From CAVTSA01 sp963790575 (GTDB lineage Bacteria > Chloroflexota > Dormibacteria > Dormibacterales > Dormibacteraceae), in NCBI GenBank assembly GCA_963790575.1, contig CAWBPD010000028.1, positions 1-64,000 of the forward strand: 64,000 nucleotides of DNA, given 5' to 3'. The position numbers were made by a program, and so were the translations under genes. This document shows positions 1 to 8,532 of this stretch, piece after piece. Numbering within the stretch: the stretch's first letter is position 1; every line of letters begins with the position of its first letter. The notes beneath the pieces were generated by a model that was not told the DNA's origin, made no database searches, and saw only the letters and a list, made by a program, of their open reading frames with translations.

Positions 1-117
1 CGGCGGTCGCTGGGCCTGGACACGATCGCTTGGGTTGAGGCGGCGGAGCGAGGTTGTCTTGCTTCGCTGAACCCTGCGCGGGCGGCCGCACCGAACGGCC
101 ATGCGCGTCATGCTTGA
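1..117 (+). CDS. Possible 3' end of an upstream gene (partial)
   Basis: Frame 1 is open from the window edge to a TGA at 115-117, giving about 38 residues that begin RRSLGLDTIAWVE. The first part reads like a plausible protein C-terminus. The remainder is Ala-rich and carries no motif. It is listed only because the window starts inside something and the next gene has its own start and ribosome site at about 175. No family can be assigned. Confidence 0.25.
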   Translation, partial: RRSLGLDTIAWVEAAERGCLASLNPARAAAPNGHARHA

Positions 118-189
118 TGGCCGGCCGTGCGCGGTGGGCGCGGCGCCGATCCCGTCATGTCGCCGAAGTCCAGGGAGGAGTCAACGCCG

Positions 190-1149
190 ATGGCCGTTTT
201 CGAGATGCCGCTCGAGGAGCTGCGGACGTACCGGGGCCGCAACCCGAAGCCGGACGACTTCGACGCGTATTGGGAGGCGGCCCTCGCCGAGGCCAGGCAA
301 CTGGACCCGCAGCCGGTATTCGAGCCGGCCGCGTTCGACGGTGTGGTGGCGGACTGCTTCGATCTCTGGTTCACCGGCGTCGGCGGTGCGCGCATCCACG
401 CCCGCCTCTGGCAGCCGAAGGAGGCCCCGCGCCCCCATCCCGCGCTCCTTCGCTTCCACGGCTACGGAGGCCGTGCCCCGGACTGGACGGTGATGCTGGC
501 GTGGGCCGCTCGCGGGTACACGGTGGCGGCCCTCGACTGTCGTGGCCAGGGCGGCTCGTCGGTGGACACCGGCGGCGTGAGCGGAAACACGCGGGAGGGC
601 CACATCGTCCGCGGCCTCGATGACACCCCGGAAAAGCTGCTCTTTCGCCAGATCTTCCTGGACACCGCGGTGCTGGCGCGGGTGGTCATGGACCGCGAGG
701 ACGTCGACCCGGCCCGGGTCGGGGCCACCGGCGCGTCTCAAGGCGGCGGTCTGACACTCGCCTGCGCCTCGCTGGTGCCTGAGCTCAAGCTGGCCGCCCC
801 CATCTATCCTTTCCTGTCCGATTACCAGCGGGTGTGGGAGATGGACCTGGCGAAGGCGGCCTATGAGGAGCTGCAGACCTACTTCCGCCTCTTCGATCCC
901 ACCCACGAGCGCGAGGCCGAGGTCTTCACGCGGCTCGGGTACATCGACGTGCACCACCTGGCGCCTCGCATCCGCGCCGAGACCATGCTGGTCACGGGAC
1001 TGGCGGACCAGGTGTGCCCACCCTCCACCCAGTTCGCCGCCTACAACGCGATCTGCGCCCCCAAGCGCCAGGTGCTGTACCCCGACTTCGGGCACGAGAA
1101 CCTGCCCCGCGTGGACGACCTGGTGTGGGCGTTCATGGGCGGGCTGTGA
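190..1149 (+). CDS. Acetyl xylan esterase / cephalosporin-C deacetylase family hydrolase
   Basis: This 319-residue alpha/beta hydrolase resembles the AXE1 (CE7) family, which removes acetyl groups from xylo-oligosaccharides and related substrates in the cytoplasm. The nucleophile elbow GASQGG places Ser183. The likely partners are Asp273 (TGLADQVCPP) and His302 (FGHENLP). The N-terminus has the family's typical PDDFDAYWEAAL helix, and an LRFHGYGG oxyanion segment precedes the elbow. The ATG at 190 is preferred over upstream in-frame starts because AGGGAGGAG lies just before it. It has no signal peptide, so it would act on imported sugars. It is convergent with the GntR regulator that follows and fits the carbohydrate theme of the region. 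Substrate is inferred from the family only. Confidence 0.85.
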   Translation: MAVFEMPLEELRTYRGRNPKPDDFDAYWEAALAEARQLDPQPVFEPAAFDGVVADCFDLWFTGVGGARIHARLWQPKEAPRPHPALLRFHGYGGRAPDWTVMLAWAARGYTVAALDCRGQGGSSVDTGGVSGNTREGHIVRGLDDTPEKLLFRQIFLDTAVLARVVMDREDVDPARVGATGASQGGGLTLACASLVPELKLAAPIYPFLSDYQRVWEMDLAKAAYEELQTYFRLFDPTHEREAEVFTRLGYIDVHHLAPRIRAETMLVTGLADQVCPPSTQFAAYNAICAPKRQVLYPDFGHENLPRVDDLVWAFMGGL

Positions 1150-1164
1150 GCTCCGACCACACCT

Positions 1165-1875
1165 TCAGGACTCCTCGATCGCCTCCAAGTAGGTGCGATC
1201 CCCGTGGACCGCCAGTTCGGCCAGCACCGCGTCTCGGTCGCCCGCTTCGATGAGTCGGAATAGCCGACGGTGGCGTTCAACGTGCTCCTCGATGGACTCG
1301 TCCCGCCGCCGGGTGCGTGAGTTCATCGCCATGTAGAGACGCAGTTGGTGCTGCAGGTTCCGGTAGGCCTCCTCCAGCCGCAGGTGCCCGGGCAGGGCGG
1401 CCACCGTGAGGTGGAATCCGGAACCGGCGCGGACCAGGCGGCCCCAATCGTGTTCCCGTGTGGCCTCCTCCATCTGCCGGATTGCGTCGCGGCACGCTTC
1501 CAGCCGCTCGGGGTCGGACACCGGGACGCCGAGCTCCACCGCCATGCGATCGAGCGCCGCGCGGAAAGTCTCGATCTCCCAGACGTCCCGGCGGCTGAGG
1601 GGCGCCACCGTCGCTCCCCGTCGGGGCAAGAGGTGAACCAGGCCCTCGCGTTGGAGCAGACGCATGGCCTCACGAAGCGGTGGGCGGCTGATCCCCAGCT
1701 GCTGGGTCAGCCGCTCCTCTATCAGCCGTTCGCCCGGCTTCACTTCACCCGCCAGGATCACGTCGCGGAGCGCGTCGGCGGCAAGCTGGACCAATGAGGG
1801 CTGCTTGAGCACATGGATCGCGGGCGTGCGGATCCCCGGATCCGCAGGCCGGCGACCGCCGTTCGGATGGTCCAT
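1165..1875 (-). CDS. GntR-family transcriptional regulator (FCD type)
   Basis: This 236-residue protein has an N-terminal winged helix (about residues 20-90, with AADALRDVILAGEVKPGERL and SRPPLREAMRLLQREGLV) and a C-terminal all-helical FCD ligand-binding domain of the FadR type. Such proteins usually repress sugar-acid or organic-acid genes and are released by the pathway substrate. The reading frame stays open far upstream, but the ATG at 1875 begins a normal-length protein. It is divergent from the PdxA/RraA/ABC operon, and the gap between them holds a palindrome that suits a GntR operator. It therefore probably controls that operon and itself. Confidence 0.9.
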   Translation of the reverse strand: MDHPNGGRRPADPGIRTPAIHVLKQPSLVQLAADALRDVILAGEVKPGERLIEERLTQQLGISRPPLREAMRLLQREGLVHLLPRRGATVAPLSRRDVWEIETFRAALDRMAVELGVPVSDPERLEACRDAIRQMEEATREHDWGRLVRAGSGFHLTVAALPGHLRLEEAYRNLQHQLRLYMAMNSRTRRRDESIEEHVERHRRLFRLIEAGDRDAVLAELAVHGDRTYLEAIEES

Positions 1876-1896
1876 ACTATGCCCTCGTCTCCAAAG

Positions 1897-1908
1897 ATTG
1901 TAGACAAT
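1897..1908. promoter_or_regulatory. Candidate GntR/FCD operator
   Basis: ATTGTAGACAAT is an inverted repeat of ATTGT with a 2-bp spacer. It lies between the divergent GntR gene and the PdxA gene, 22 bp upstream of the regulator's ATG. FCD-type GntR proteins commonly bind short TTGT-n-ACAA palindromes in such positions. Binding is inferred, not shown. Confidence 0.5.
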
Positions 1909-1989
1909 AGTCGAACCAGGAGGTCCGCTGTAGGTGCTGGCCGTCGATCGAACCCGACGGAAGGGCCGAGCACGGGTTGCGGGCGCGTG

Positions 1990-3045
1990 ATGCCCCTCCG
2001 CGTGACCGCCCTGGGTGACGCGACCCGGGTGGGTCCCGAGGTCGCCGTCAAAGCACTGGCTGACCCGGACTTGCGTCAAACCGGCCGCTGGCTGGTGGTG
2101 GGCCAGGAGGCCGTCCTCCCGGAAGGCATGCAGATCGCCGCGCGGACCCTTCGGTACGACGTGGTGCGGGACCCCGAAGACCTGGGGTCGGCCGCCGGCT
2201 CCATCGGCTTGCTGGAGGTCGACGGGAGCTCCCCTGGTCGGTATCGTGCTGGTTGCGTCTCTCGCCAGGCGGGACACGCCGCTGCCCTCGCGCTCCGAGG
2301 GGCTCTGGACCTGGCGATGGCAGGCAGTGCGAGCGCCGTCGTCTACGCACCGCTGAACAAGGAGGCGTTGCACCGCTCTGGCCTCCGGTTTGTAGACGAG
2401 ATCCACCTGTTCGCCGCTTGGGTCGGCCGTGAAGAAGGGTTCAGCGAGGTCAACCTTCTGGGTGACCTCTGGCTCTTCCGGGTCACCTCTCACATAGCCC
2501 TCGAGCGGGTGGCGAGCGAGATCACGACCGATGCCGTCCTGAGCCGGATCCTGTTCGCTCGGGATCTTTATGAGTCGAGCCCGAGTCCCGAGCCCCCGCA
2601 TCGCCGTCTCAGCGTTGAACCCGCATGCCGGAGAAGGCGGGGTCTTCGGAACCGAAGAGGGGCGGCAAATCGCTCCCGCTATCGAGCGGGCCAGGGCCCT
2701 CGGGGTGGACGTGTCCGGCCCCTATCCGCCGACACCATCTTCATTCGGCAGGGGCGCGAGCGGTTCGACGCGTTGCTTGCGATGTGCCACGACCAGGGGC
2801 AGATCGGTTTGAAGCTCCTGGGCTTCGACCGCGGGGTGCCGATCTCGGGCGGGGTGCCGGTGACCGCCGTCACGCCCGCGCATGGCACCGCGTTTGACAT
2901 CGCCGGGCAGGGCGTCGCGGATGCGCGGCCTATGGAGCAGGCGCTTCGCAGGGCGGTCCGGCTCGGCCCCCCGTGCGAGGGGACCACCACCATACATCGT
3001 CCCCAACCGGACGGCCACCACAACAGGAGAACCCTGAATGACTGA
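1990..3045 (+). CDS. PdxA-family 4-phosphate dehydrogenase with two compensating frameshifts
   Basis: The product is related to 4-hydroxythreonine-4-phosphate dehydrogenase. PdxA2-type members oxidise 4-phospho-D-threonate or -erythronate in sugar-acid catabolism. The N-terminus (ALGDATRVGPEV) and the metal-site motifs TSHIAL and CHDQGQ are in one frame. The third metal motif (NPHAGEGG) is in the +1 frame. Removing one C from the C-run at 2593-2597 and adding one C at 2719-2722 restores a continuous PdxA sequence, reading EPRIAVSALNPHAGEGG and GPLSADTIFI. As written, about 42 internal residues are scrambled and the enzyme would lack one metal-binding His. This is either a paired homopolymer sequencing error or a damaged gene. 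It overlaps the next gene by 8 bp, which implies cotranscription. Confidence 0.8.
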   Translation: MPLRVTALGDATRVGPEVAVKALADPDLRQTGRWLVVGQEAVLPEGMQIAARTLRYDVVRDPEDLGSAAGSIGLLEVDGSSPGRYRAGCVSRQAGHAAALALRGALDLAMAGSASAVVYAPLNKEALHRSGLRFVDEIHLFAAWVGREEGFSEVNLLGDLWLFRVTSHIALERVASEITTDAVLSRILFARDLYESSPSPEPPHRRLSVEPACRRRRGLRNRRGAANRSRYRAGQGPRGGRVRPLSADTIFIRQGRERFDALLAMCHDQGQIGLKLLGFDRGVPISGGVPVTAVTPAHGTAFDIAGQGVADARPMEQALRRAVRLGPPCEGTTTIHRPQPDGHHNRRTLND

Positions 3046-3781
3046 CACCTACCGCCCGGCCGACACCTACAGCCTGGCGCGGAAGTTCGAATACCTTCGA
3101 ACCACGGACGTGGTCGACGCCTTGGACGCGGTTGGCCGGCAGGACCTGACCTTGATGAATGAGCGGGTCAAGCCGCTCTGGCAGGGGATGCGGTTCTGGG
3201 GGCCGGCGGTCACACTGCGCGCGCTGCCGGCCAACATCCGGATGCCCGTGCTTTCACCCGATGACGCGGTTCGCTCGCACGCGATCTGGTTCGCCGAGCA
3301 CGCCGGCATGGGCATCGGCGACCATGTCAAGCCAGGCTGTGTTGTCGTCACCGCGACCGAAGGGTGCGGGGAGATCGGTATCTGGGGCTCCAACAACACG
3401 CTGGGGATGGTCGCGAGCGGCGCTGTCGGCGTCGTCACCGACGGCTACGCCCGTGATACCGACGAACTGATCCTGCAGAAGACACCCATCGCCTGCCGTG
3501 AGCGTGGCCGGCCCATCATCCCCGGGCGCTGCTCCTTCGCCGGTGTCGACGAGGCAGTCGCCTGCGGCGGGGTCCTGGTGCGTCCGGGTGACATCGTCGG
3601 GTGCGACGGCGACGGCTGCGTCGTGGTGCCGGCCGAGGTGGCGACGGACGTGGTCCGGATCGCAAGCCGGATTCTGATCGACGACGCCCGCAAGCGCCGC
3701 CAGCTGTACGAGAAGACCGGGATCGAGTTCGACCGCACCGTTGCGGTGGAGGAGATGGAAGCGTTTTATGCCGATGTGTGA
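3038..3781 (+). CDS. RraA-family protein, probable class II pyruvate aldolase
   Basis: This 247-residue protein of the RraA/HMG-aldolase fold carries the signature VGVVTDGYARDTDEL and the C-terminal strand GDIVGCDGDGCVVVPAE. In catabolic clusters such proteins are usually 4-hydroxy-4-methyl-2-oxoglutarate/CHA-type aldolases that cleave 2-keto-4-hydroxy acids to pyruvate, with the Arg-Asp pair of the signature binding substrate and metal. A purine-rich AGGAGAA precedes the ATG, which overlaps the PdxA stop by 8 bp. The neighbours (PdxA-like enzyme and sugar ABC importer) argue for a metabolic role rather than RNase E inhibition. It is one of three RraA paralogues in the window. Its substrate is unknown. 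Confidence 0.85.
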   Translation: MTDTYRPADTYSLARKFEYLRTTDVVDALDAVGRQDLTLMNERVKPLWQGMRFWGPAVTLRALPANIRMPVLSPDDAVRSHAIWFAEHAGMGIGDHVKPGCVVVTATEGCGEIGIWGSNNTLGMVASGAVGVVTDGYARDTDELILQKTPIACRERGRPIIPGRCSFAGVDEAVACGGVLVRPGDIVGCDGDGCVVVPAEVATDVVRIASRILIDDARKRRQLYEKTGIEFDRTVAVEEMEAFYADV

Positions 3782-3953
3782 GCGCTGGCGAGGGAGATCG
3801 CGGACGCGCACCGGGCTCGGCGTCGGGGGCCACCCGAACGGACAGGGCCGGGATTGCGGCCAACCCGTGGAAGCATTAGCGAATGTGCCCTGAGCCCGGA
3901 GTGCGGTGTCGCTGTGCCAGGCGAAGGTGGACGTGGAGAGGAGGACTCGACAA

Positions 3954-5342
3954 GTGGACGAACGCAGTGATCAGGGCTCAGGTCTGACCCGACGCCAGGT
4001 GCTGGCGGGCGCAGGGCGGGGAGCGGCCCTGTTGACGGTCGGCAGCGGGCTGGCCGGCCTGCTGAGTGCCGCCGGGAGCATTCCGGTATCGGCAGCCGCG
4101 CTTGGTTCCGGCCCTGGGAAGGGGAAGGTATCCGGTCAGATCGCGTTCTCCTGGTGGGGCACGGGAGAGCGCAACGCCAAAACGCAGGCGGTGATGAGCC
4201 TGTTTCAGCAGAAGTACCCGAAGGCAAGCATTCAGGGTCAGCCGGTCGGCGACTTCACGACCTACTGGCAGAAGCTCACGGTAGAGGCCGCGGCCCACAA
4301 CCTGCCCGATGTGCCGCAGATGCAGGTTCGATACATGTCGGCATACGACACCCGGCACGCGCTGCGACCCCTCGACGACCTGGTCAAGTCTGGCGCCATC
4401 AAGGTGTCTGGCATTCCAAAAGTGGTCGTCGACTCAGGGCGCGGACCGGACAAGAAGCTGTACATGATCCCGACTGGGTCCGCGACCAACAACTGGATGT
4501 TCAACGCTTCCATGGTCAAATCGGCCGGCCTGGCGTCCCCCGCCACGCTGAACTCCTGGGACGCGATCCAGAAGTGGCTCCTGGAGGCAAAGGACAAGGT
4601 CCCCAGCGGCGTCTACGCGTGCGACCTGAGAGGCGACGACGACTCCATCTGGTGGGCCTGGATGGCAACCCACGGCCATCAGGTGTTCTCCAAGTCGGGG
4701 AAACTCGCCTTCCCCAAAAGCGCGATGGTCGCGTACTGGAACTGGTGGGAAAAGCTCCGGAAGGCCGGCGCGACCGTGCCCGCCGCCATGCGCCAGGAGG
4801 AGCCGACCAGCAATGTCCAGACGTACCTGGCGACCGGCAAGGTGATGTTCGACGAGGCCCCGTCGAACCAACTGGCCGCCTACACGTCTGCGATCGGTGC
4901 CGCGGGCAAGGGCACCATGTCCGTGGCCGCCTTCCCCAAGACTGCACAGGGCAACGGGCAGGTGCTGATCAACAACGGCATGTCCATCGGCGCCAACACC
5001 GATAACCTGTCAACGGCGGCGGCATGGGTGAACTTCTTCACCAATGACCCGCAGGGGGCGACCGCCTACGCGTCTGACAATGGAGCGGTAACGGTGACGT
5101 CGCTCCTCAACAGTCAGATCGCGGCCGCGGGCGGTCTGGCCCCGGGAACCAAGGAATACCTGCAGTTCATCAAACAGGTCATCGCGAGCAAGCCCACCAT
5201 CGTGGACTTCCCGGCCAACTATCAGGCCGTCACGTTGTCGCTTACCAACAACTACTCGAATGTCTCCTTCGGCAAGTCGAGCGTGGAGTCGGCGGTCGAC
5301 GCCTTCTTCAACGACGCCAACTCAGCCGCATCGAACGGGTAG
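3954..5342 (+). CDS. ABC sugar-type extracellular solute-binding protein
   Basis: This 462-residue family 1 solute-binding protein is the receptor of a carbohydrate ABC importer. The N-terminus has a twin-arginine motif (LTRRQVLAGAG) followed by a hydrophobic stretch, which indicates Tat export. The mature part begins near GKVSGQIAFSWWGTGERN, typical of MalE/UgpB-like binders. The GTG at 3954 is chosen because GGAGAGGAGG lies about 11 bp upstream; earlier in-frame starts lack such a site. The two permease genes follow, so this is one import operon. There is no lipobox cysteine, unlike the other two binding proteins in the window. The ligand is unknown, but a sugar or sugar acid is likely from context. 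Confidence 0.88.
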   Translation: MDERSDQGSGLTRRQVLAGAGRGAALLTVGSGLAGLLSAAGSIPVSAAALGSGPGKGKVSGQIAFSWWGTGERNAKTQAVMSLFQQKYPKASIQGQPVGDFTTYWQKLTVEAAAHNLPDVPQMQVRYMSAYDTRHALRPLDDLVKSGAIKVSGIPKVVVDSGRGPDKKLYMIPTGSATNNWMFNASMVKSAGLASPATLNSWDAIQKWLLEAKDKVPSGVYACDLRGDDDSIWWAWMATHGHQVFSKSGKLAFPKSAMVAYWNWWEKLRKAGATVPAAMRQEEPTSNVQTYLATGKVMFDEAPSNQLAAYTSAIGAAGKGTMSVAAFPKTAQGNGQVLINNGMSIGANTDNLSTAAAWVNFFTNDPQGATAYASDNGAVTVTSLLNSQIAAAGGLAPGTKEYLQFIKQVIASKPTIVDFPANYQAVTLSLTNNYSNVSFGKSSVESAVDAFFNDANSAASNG

Positions 5343-5423
5343 CGGCATGGGAGTGTTTGCCGTTGGTCCATCTGGGGATGGCGGGTCAGGTCCCGCCAGG
5401 CCCGGGGCGGGGGACGCGTCCCC

Positions 5424-6368
5424 GTGAGCTTGCAAGCACTAACCCCCACCGGAACCGCGAACCGCGGCAGGCCTCGCCGGCGGCGGAGGATCGGCCACGA
5501 CGGACCGGTCGCCTACCTCTTTCTGGCACCCTGGCTGGTCGGACTCGTCGGGATCACAATGGGCCCGCTGCTGGCGTCGCTGGCTTTGTCCTTCACCCAT
5601 TACGACCTCTTCAACAACCCGACCTGGGTGGGGCTCACCAACTATCAGCAGATGCTGGTCGACCACAATCTGAGCCAGTCGATTCAGGTGACGCTGCTCT
5701 ACGTCGTGGTCTCGGTGCCGGCGATCCTGGTTCTGTCGCTGGCTCTGGCCATGCTCGTGAACCGCGGGATCCGGGGACTGACTCTGTATCGCGCGCTCAT
5801 CTACCTGCCATCGCTACTGGGGGGGAGCGTCGCCATCGCGGTGCTGTGGCGCCAGGTATTCGGGGCCGCCGGCATGCTCAACCAGATCCTGGCGTTGGTC
5901 AACATCCACGGTCCGAGCTGGATCGGCAGCCCGAGCACGGCGCTCTACACGCTCGTCGTCTTGAACGTCTGGCAGTTCGGCGCCACCATGATCATTTTTC
6001 TGGCCGGGCTGCGCCAGATTCCACAGGACCTGTACGAGGCGGCGCGGGTCGACGGCGCTGGTCAGGTGCGTCAGTTCCTGCATGTGACTATTCCGATGCT
6101 ATCGCCGGTGATCTTCTTCAACGGGCTGCTGGTGTTGATTCGCGCCTTCCAGGTCTTCACCTCCGCCTACGTGATCAGTACGGGCAGTGGCGGTCCTGCC
6201 GGGTCGACGCTCCTCTACTCGCTCTACCTCTACCAGCAGGGATTCATCGATTACAACATGGGCTACGCGGCAGCCATGGCCTGGGTGTTGCTCTTCGTGA
6301 TCGCCGCCTTGACCGGCATGGCCTTTCTGACTGCCAGGTTCTGGGTCTTCTACGGGGATCAGGGCTGA
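5424..6368 (+). CDS. ABC transporter permease, MalF/UgpA type
   Basis: This 314-residue inner-membrane permease has about six hydrophobic segments, starting with PVAYLFLAPWLVGLVG. The EAA loop that contacts the ATPase reads DLYEAARVDGAGQVRQFLHV (around residues 205-225). It starts with GTG shortly downstream of the binding-protein gene and overlaps the next permease by 1 bp (TGATG), so translation is probably coupled. It should pair with the following MalG-type subunit to form the channel for the 3954-5342 binding protein. No ATPase gene is present nearby. Confidence 0.92.
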   Translation: MSLQALTPTGTANRGRPRRRRRIGHDGPVAYLFLAPWLVGLVGITMGPLLASLALSFTHYDLFNNPTWVGLTNYQQMLVDHNLSQSIQVTLLYVVVSVPAILVLSLALAMLVNRGIRGLTLYRALIYLPSLLGGSVAIAVLWRQVFGAAGMLNQILALVNIHGPSWIGSPSTALYTLVVLNVWQFGATMIIFLAGLRQIPQDLYEAARVDGAGQVRQFLHVTIPMLSPVIFFNGLLVLIRAFQVFTSAYVISTGSGGPAGSTLLYSLYLYQQGFIDYNMGYAAAMAWVLLFVIAALTGMAFLTARFWVFYGDQG

Positions 6369-7252
6369 TGGACGCCTCGATCGATCGGCGCCGCGAGCGT
6401 ATGCGCCGGCAGCCCCCGTCGACCCATCTGCTCGGCATCGGTGTACGGCACGTGGTCCTGGTCGCGCTTCTCATCGTGATGCTCTATCCGCTGGTGTGGA
6501 TGCTGGCCGCCTCGTTCGAGCCCAGCGCGCTGATCTTCGTGAATGCGGGGCTGCTGCCCAAGGCGTGGACCTTTGGCAACTACCGGTCGGGATGGTTCCC
6601 GCTCCAGGACCTGTCGTTCGGGAGGCTCTTCTTCAACTCCCTCGTGATCTCTTGCCTGAGCGTCGTGGGCACCGTGTGCTCGTGTCTGCTGGCCGCATAC
6701 GCGTTCGCCCGACTTCGATTCGGCCTGCGGGCTGTCCTGTTCGCGGTGATGCTGGTGACGATCATGCTGCCCTACCAGGTGCTGATCATTCCGCAGTACA
6801 TCCTCTTCCTGCATCTCAACTGGCTGAACACGTATCTCCCACTCATCGTGCCGCGGTTCCTGGGCGTGGATGCGTTCTTCGTGTTCCTGATGGTGCAGTT
6901 CATTCGGGGCATCCCGAGGGAACTCGACGAGGCGGCGATCATCGACGGGTGCGGGCACTGGCGGTTGTTCCTCCGAATCATCGTCCCGCTCTCGGTGCCG
7001 GCGATGGCGACGACCGCGATCTTCACGTTCATCAACTCGTGGAACGACTTCCTTGGTCCGCTGCTCTATTTGACCAAACCGTCGATGTACACGGTGCCAC
7101 TGGGCCTGAACCTCTTCCTCGATTCGAGTGAGACGTCCCAGTGGGGACCGCTGTTCGCGATGTCGGTCCTGAGCATGGTTCCGATCTTCCTGCTCTTCTT
7201 TGCCTTCCAACGATTGCTCACGCAGGGGATCGCGACTACCGGCATCAAGTAA
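6368..7252 (+). CDS. ABC transporter permease, MalG/UgpE type
   Basis: This 294-residue second permease subunit has about six membrane helices and an EAA loop, ELDEAAIIDGCGHWRLFLRI. It ends with RLLTQGIATTGIK, a C-terminus typical of MalG-like carbohydrate permeases. The ATG at 6368 overlaps the preceding stop. The frame is open far upstream through the previous gene, but that stretch is a shadow. It works as a heterodimer with the 5424-6368 product and an ATPase encoded elsewhere. Confidence 0.92.
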   Translation: MDASIDRRRERMRRQPPSTHLLGIGVRHVVLVALLIVMLYPLVWMLAASFEPSALIFVNAGLLPKAWTFGNYRSGWFPLQDLSFGRLFFNSLVISCLSVVGTVCSCLLAAYAFARLRFGLRAVLFAVMLVTIMLPYQVLIIPQYILFLHLNWLNTYLPLIVPRFLGVDAFFVFLMVQFIRGIPRELDEAAIIDGCGHWRLFLRIIVPLSVPAMATTAIFTFINSWNDFLGPLLYLTKPSMYTVPLGLNLFLDSSETSQWGPLFAMSVLSMVPIFLLFFAFQRLLTQGIATTGIK

Positions 7253-7269
7253 GCAAGAGGGGTACTACC

Positions 7270-7532
7270 ATGCGGATAGCGGTTGCCAACGACCACGCCG
7301 GCCTGCTCTTTAAGGGCCATGTCCTGAACCACCTGCGGGAACTGGGCCAGCGGAGCACAACGATGTGAATGTCGCCTGTCTCGGGGCGTGGGCTGTGGGG
7401 CCGACCATCGCCAGCGAGGTGCTGACGTCGTTCCTCGGCGCCCGGTTCAGCACCGACGTGAATTTCAGGAGGAGGGTGGCCCAGCTTCGGGCGATGGACG
7501 AGCACCGGCAGGGGGCTTCGCCTCAGGTCTGA
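7270..7532 (+). pseudogene. Ribose-5-phosphate isomerase B (RpiB/LacAB) remnant with internal deletion
   Basis: The 5' part encodes MRIAVANDHAGLLFKG...HLRELGQ, a clear RpiB N-terminus, then stops at a TGA at 7366-7368. The 3' part, in another frame from about 7350, encodes EHNDVNVACLGAWAVG...ASEVLTSFLGARF and ends at 7532, which is a clear RpiB C-terminus. Roughly 70 central residues, including the catalytic Cys and the GTGxGxS phosphate loop of the family, are missing and the frame changes at the junction. It sits 17 bp after the permease genes with its own ribosome site, so it was probably the last gene of the sugar operon. Nonfunctional as written. Confidence 0.8.
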
Positions 7533-7602
7533 GGGCCCGGACCGTCGGCCGCCGCTCACCCGTCCTGGTCTCGCCTGCCTACCCGCGGAATAAGATTCGC
7601 GG

Positions 7603-8322
7603 GTGGCGCGCGTACCGATGGGGGGCGCTGGCGAGGTCCAGCTGCGAACACTGCCGATGCAGGTGGCCGGCGTGGTGGCGCGGCGGGTCGCTTCGGATGA
7701 GTTCGCGGATGGGCTGCTGCCGTCGGAGCAGCGGATATCCTCCGAGTTCGCGGTCTCGCGGGCGGTGGCGCGAGAGGCGCTGAAGATCCTGGCCTCGGTG
7801 GACATGGTCGAGATCTCGCAGGGGCGGCGGGTGGTGGTCCGGCCCGCCGCCGAGTGGGACTACCTGAACCCCCTGCTCCTGGAGTGGCTGCCGCCGGACC
7901 AAGTGCCCAGCATCCTCCAGGAACTGCACGACGCGCGCCTCATCATCGAGCCCGGTCTGGCGGCCCGGGCAGCGCGGACGGCGAGCTCGGACGACCTGGC
8001 GCGGATGCGCTCGACCCTGGACGGGATGGCGGCGACCCTGGAGCGGCCGGAACGGTTCCTTGAGCACGACCTCCAGTTCCACCTGGAGGTGTGCAAGGCG
8101 ACCCGCAACCGCATGCTCGACCGCTTCATGTACGCATCCCGCTGGTGGCAGTCGGCGAGCCGCCGGATCACCAACCGGGCTCCCTCCGCGCTGCCGACGG
8201 CGCTCGCCGACCACCGCGAGATCTACGAGGCGATCGAAGCCGGCGAGCCGGAGCGGGCGGAGCGGGCGATGCGTCACCACCTGCACATGACGGCGCCGCT
8301 GCTGGAGAAGCCTCCTCACTGA
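7603..8322 (+). CDS. GntR-family transcriptional regulator (FCD type)
   Basis: This 239-residue protein has a winged helix at about residues 18-85 (VVARRVASDEFADGLLPSEQ, VSRAVAREALKILASVDMV) and an FCD effector domain afterwards. It resembles DgoR/FadR-like repressors of sugar-acid operons. It starts with GTG and lies just upstream of an enolase-superfamily dehydratase, an RraA-type aldolase and a DgoD-like dehydratase in the same direction, the expected arrangement for a local regulator. Its effector is probably a sugar acid or its keto-deoxy product, by inference. Confidence 0.88.
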   Translation: MARVPMGGAGEVQLRTLPMQVAGVVARRVASDEFADGLLPSEQRISSEFAVSRAVAREALKILASVDMVEISQGRRVVVRPAAEWDYLNPLLLEWLPPDQVPSILQELHDARLIIEPGLAARAARTASSDDLARMRSTLDGMAATLERPERFLEHDLQFHLEVCKATRNRMLDRFMYASRWWQSASRRITNRAPSALPTALADHREIYEAIEAGEPERAERAMRHHLHMTAPLLEKPPH

Positions 8323-8388
8323 GCGCAGCGCCCGCCGCCGGCGCGGTTCCCGCTTTACCTCTGAAAGTTGGGACCTCACGACGCTGGC

Positions 8389-8452
8389 GGGTCCCCGAGT
8401 GCCGGGTTACTTCTCGGTGCCCCGGGTCCCCGAGTGCCGGCAATCGGGGTAC
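8389..8452. repeat. Dispersed repeat, CCCCGAGTGCCGG class (copy 1)
   Basis: Two direct copies of GGGTCCCCGAGTGCCGG start at 8389 and 8424, 35 bp apart. The second runs into CAATCGGGGTACT. The same words recur 54 kb away at 62524-62621. It occupies the gap between the GntR gene and the dehydratase gene. A nearby imperfect palindrome (CTTTACCTCTGAAAG, about 8353-8367) resembles the arm of the repeat at 40554-40623. Confidence 0.65.
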
Positions 8453-8532
8453 TTCTTATACACTCAGCGGACAAGTTTGAGGACTACGGGAGGGCACGGG
8501 CGGCGGCTCCGTGAGGGCGTGAAGGAGAGAGG

